A stretch of 46,590 nucleotides of DNA. Source: Phycisphaeraceae bacterium. Its GTDB lineage: Bacteria > Planctomycetota > Phycisphaerae > Phycisphaerales > Phycisphaeraceae. The stretch covers positions 1 to 46,590 of the forward strand of contig JAFIFY010000141.1 of assembly GCA_020831765.1 (NCBI GenBank), written 5' to 3'. Below are positions 45,701 to 46,590 of this stretch, piece by piece. Below the pieces are notes generated by a model that did no database searches, was not told the origin of the DNA, and saw only the letters and a program-made list of their open reading frames with translations. The translations under genes were made by a program, and so were the position numbers. Numbering within the stretch: position 1 is the stretch's first letter; each line of letters opens with the position of its first letter.

Positions 45701-46589
45701 CCAGCGGCTGGACCGTCTGGGCGGTGTGAACCTCGAAGCCATCGCCGAGCAGGAGCAGCTTGAAGCGCAGATCGAAGACCTTGGCGGCCAGGTCCGTGAT
45801 ATCGAAGAGGCGCGTGACAAGCTTCAGGAACTGATCGACGAGATCAATCAGACCTCGCGACAACGGTTCAGTGAGACTTTCGATCAGATTCGCGAGTACT
45901 TCGCCGGGCAGGATGGCATGTTCCGGCGGCTGTTCGGTGGTGGGCGCGCTGATGTGCAGCTTCAGCCGATCGATGAAGCGGGCACGATCGATGTGCTGGA
46001 GAGCGGCATCGAGATCATCGCCAAGCCGCCGGGCCTTGAGCCGCGCGTTCTCTCGCTGCTCAGCGGCGGACAGCGGGCGATGACGGCCATTGCGCTGCTC
46101 TTGAGCGTCTTCAAGGCCAAGCCTTCGCCGTTCTGTGTGCTCGATGAGGTGGATGCGCCGCTGGATGATGCCAATGTCGATCGGTTCAACCACATCGTGC
46201 GCGGCTTCCTCGATCAGAGCCACTTCATCATCATCACGCACAACAAGCGGACGATGGCATCGGCGGACGTGCTCTTCGGCATCACGATGCAGGAGCGCGG
46301 CGTATCGCGCCGCGTGAGTGTCCGCTTCGACCAGGTACACAGTGATGGCGCTGATGTGAAGCTGGACCGGGAAGTCGAACTGGCCGATGAACCACAGGCC
46401 GCCGAGCAAGCCATGGAACCGGCCGTTGAAGGCATCGCCGCGCGGTCCGGGAATCACGATCGGGACCGAAGCGCCGCGGACATCGGTGAGATCGAGGATG
46501 TGCCCGATCAGGAAGCTGATCAACGCGAGCCGGCCGCGTTCTCCAACGATGGCCAGATCGTCGCGGCCTCGTCCGATGGGCATCCGTGA
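42705..46589 (+). CDS. smc: chromosome segregation protein SMC
   Basis: A 1294-residue condensin ATPase that organises and segregates the chromosome. The N-terminal head has Walker [10 protein letters not shown] (31-39). Long coiled coils (about 165-500 and 690-1010) flank a hinge (about 520-660). The C-terminal head has the signature [10 protein letters not shown] (1119 onward) and Walker [13 protein letters not shown]. The start is TTG 42705: GGAGG lies 7 bases upstream and the protein begins [19 protein letters not shown] exactly as in the family; the open frame upstream to 42576 is not SMC-like. An acidic, disordered C-terminal tail of about 85 residues after the head is unusual. The stop TGA is at 46587-46589, so the gene is complete. 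Confidence 0.95.
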   Translation: MRLAKLTLSGFKSFADKTEIAFDAPIIGIVGPNGCGKSNVVDAIKWVLGELSPKSLRGDSMTDMIFNGSATRRPSGMASVTLHFDNRDRRLPLEMDEVAVTRQLFRDATSEYMINRKRVRLRDIRDLFFDTGIGTDAYAIIEQGKVDLLLRANAQERREIFEEAAGISRFKARRKEAQRKLDRIEQNLTIARTRLEDLERRLRSVKAQAGRARSYQEMSNRLRELRLELAMAEHHRLTTQRSGLDEELQQVEADRNLAQRHLENLDGRLADVRQERDGAITALGQAEQQHIQQKSRLEKAEQRREYAGKSLVELDEEVERHAQSMKSIQQRHEELEAELAGERRGLEELESRRRDRAAELSRVQEADRAMRQQLAELAARIEEDKAEVVGLLRQTAVLNNQVESLERFEKTLQGQRENSSARGAEIDQELETLEIDHTKARGLHEENEAELESNTVKLDAVNQDLNRLDEDQRTVTHRLGELREQRSGMASRRDLLQELEDRREGLSDPVRALLELPEEERQALGGLELVADLVEADVADAALVEAALGEYAQCLIVHDGSAVERISRMQLKGRVPLLIGDGRRVTIADGRVVGDTAGHGQGEPLALDAGRRHGLEPVLGRMRIRPHARALIQRLLARSYFVGSLAGGLALSAADSEIAALRLVTLRGELIHGDGRIHVGPTGSGSGDGLIQRRSELAMLNRQLVEIDQSIEEDQRTLAGLGDRVNELAGISRDLRQALHECQKQRIALGNRLENLSDRIERLNREKPVVAAELARLDEQLAESAEQKAGHLASIEQLRTESASREAELESQRKRLDELRAEAESSRERVTAVRIEVGRLDEQRASAQRQLRSMEVALADLDRRRSGLEEQARGHSARRTDLEAARSEAIEETRLADREIARWAGELEEARERRERLDADLKEFEGLSTSTRQELEKSEAALHKLEIRQRELELKEESLRQRAIEQVGVDPAETYDPANPPDIENFDWRQVNSEIDQLRQRLDRLGGVNLEAIAEQEQLEAQIEDLGGQVRDIEEARDKLQELIDEINQTSRQRFSETFDQIREYFAGQDGMFRRLFGGGRADVQLQPIDEAGTIDVLESGIEIIAKPPGLEPRVLSLLSGGQRAMTAIALLLSVFKAKPSPFCVLDEVDAPLDDANVDRFNHIVRGFLDQSHFIIITHNKRTMASADVLFGITMQERGVSRRVSVRFDQVHSDGADVKLDREVELADEPQAAEQAMEPAVEGIAARSGNHDRDRSAADIGEIEDVPDQEADQREPAAFSNDGQIVAASSDGHP

Positions 46590-46590
46590 G

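Noticed and set aside
43959-46583. 874-codon open frame antisense to smc
   Set aside because: Same mirror effect; no recognisable domain, while the SMC head motifs are unmistakable on the plus strand.

Overview
The window looks like a chromosomal segment of a GC-rich, diderm, lipid A-making bacterium, most likely a planctomycete of the Phycisphaerae type. This is inferred from gene content, not from a database search. The supporting signs are an LpxC-FabZ fusion inside a skp-lpxD-lpxC/fabZ-lpxA block, an exosortase fused to an EpsI domain in an exopolysaccharide locus, a PilM/PilO-like pilus-assembly block with large unusual partners, a cysteine-type sulfatase next to a GH29 fucosidase in the same region, and mixed use of Shine-Dalgarno, weak and apparently leaderless starts. 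I see no tRNA, rRNA, CRISPR array or intact insertion sequence.

Layout. 1-1861 (minus strand): two small CBS-pair proteins and, downstream, a GH29 alpha-L-fucosidase whose frame is broken by one in-frame TAG and otherwise runs open to the window edge. 2259-6752 (plus): outer-membrane biogenesis block with a Skp/OmpH chaperone, LpxD, LpxC-FabZ, LpxA and a two-helix membrane protein, followed by a sulfatase (6936-8444). 8684-22637 (plus): exopolysaccharide/exosortase locus with a Wza-like export lipoprotein, an exosortase-EpsI fusion, a 1594-residue TPR protein, a Wzz/BY-kinase-like protein with a degenerate nucleotide site, an SDR sugar epimerase and a WecA-type initiating transferase. 22717-24575 (minus): a SHOCT-like membrane protein and trigger factor, the latter behind a near-consensus promoter.

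24576-26827 is a 2.2-kb stretch without housekeeping genes. It holds three copies of a roughly 25-30 bp dispersed motif, several hairpins and an orphan reading frame whose core resembles a phage terminase small subunit. 26828-35095 (minus): SET-domain protein, RimI-like acetyltransferase, a 697-residue membrane protein, a PilO-like protein, a PilM-PilN fusion and a small-multidrug-export-family membrane protein. A TTGACC-N18-TATGAT promoter with a long leader precedes pilM. 35371-37379 (plus): a GT4 glycosyltransferase overlapping a LamG/ConA-like protein. 37531-46589 (plus): UvrA, beta-carbonic anhydrase, a membrane-anchored Mrr-like nuclease with a topoisomerase-type zinc finger, and a complete SMC protein starting at TTG.

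Functionally, much of the window concerns the cell envelope: lipid A acyl chemistry and OMP chaperoning, polymer synthesis and export with exosortase sorting, and an inner-membrane pilus/secretion platform. The genome-maintenance genes (uvrA, the Mrr-like nuclease, smc) lie together at the right end. The least explained parts are the 24.6-26.8 kb island, the PilM-cluster partners, the lysine-less BY-kinase domain and the membrane Mrr protein.
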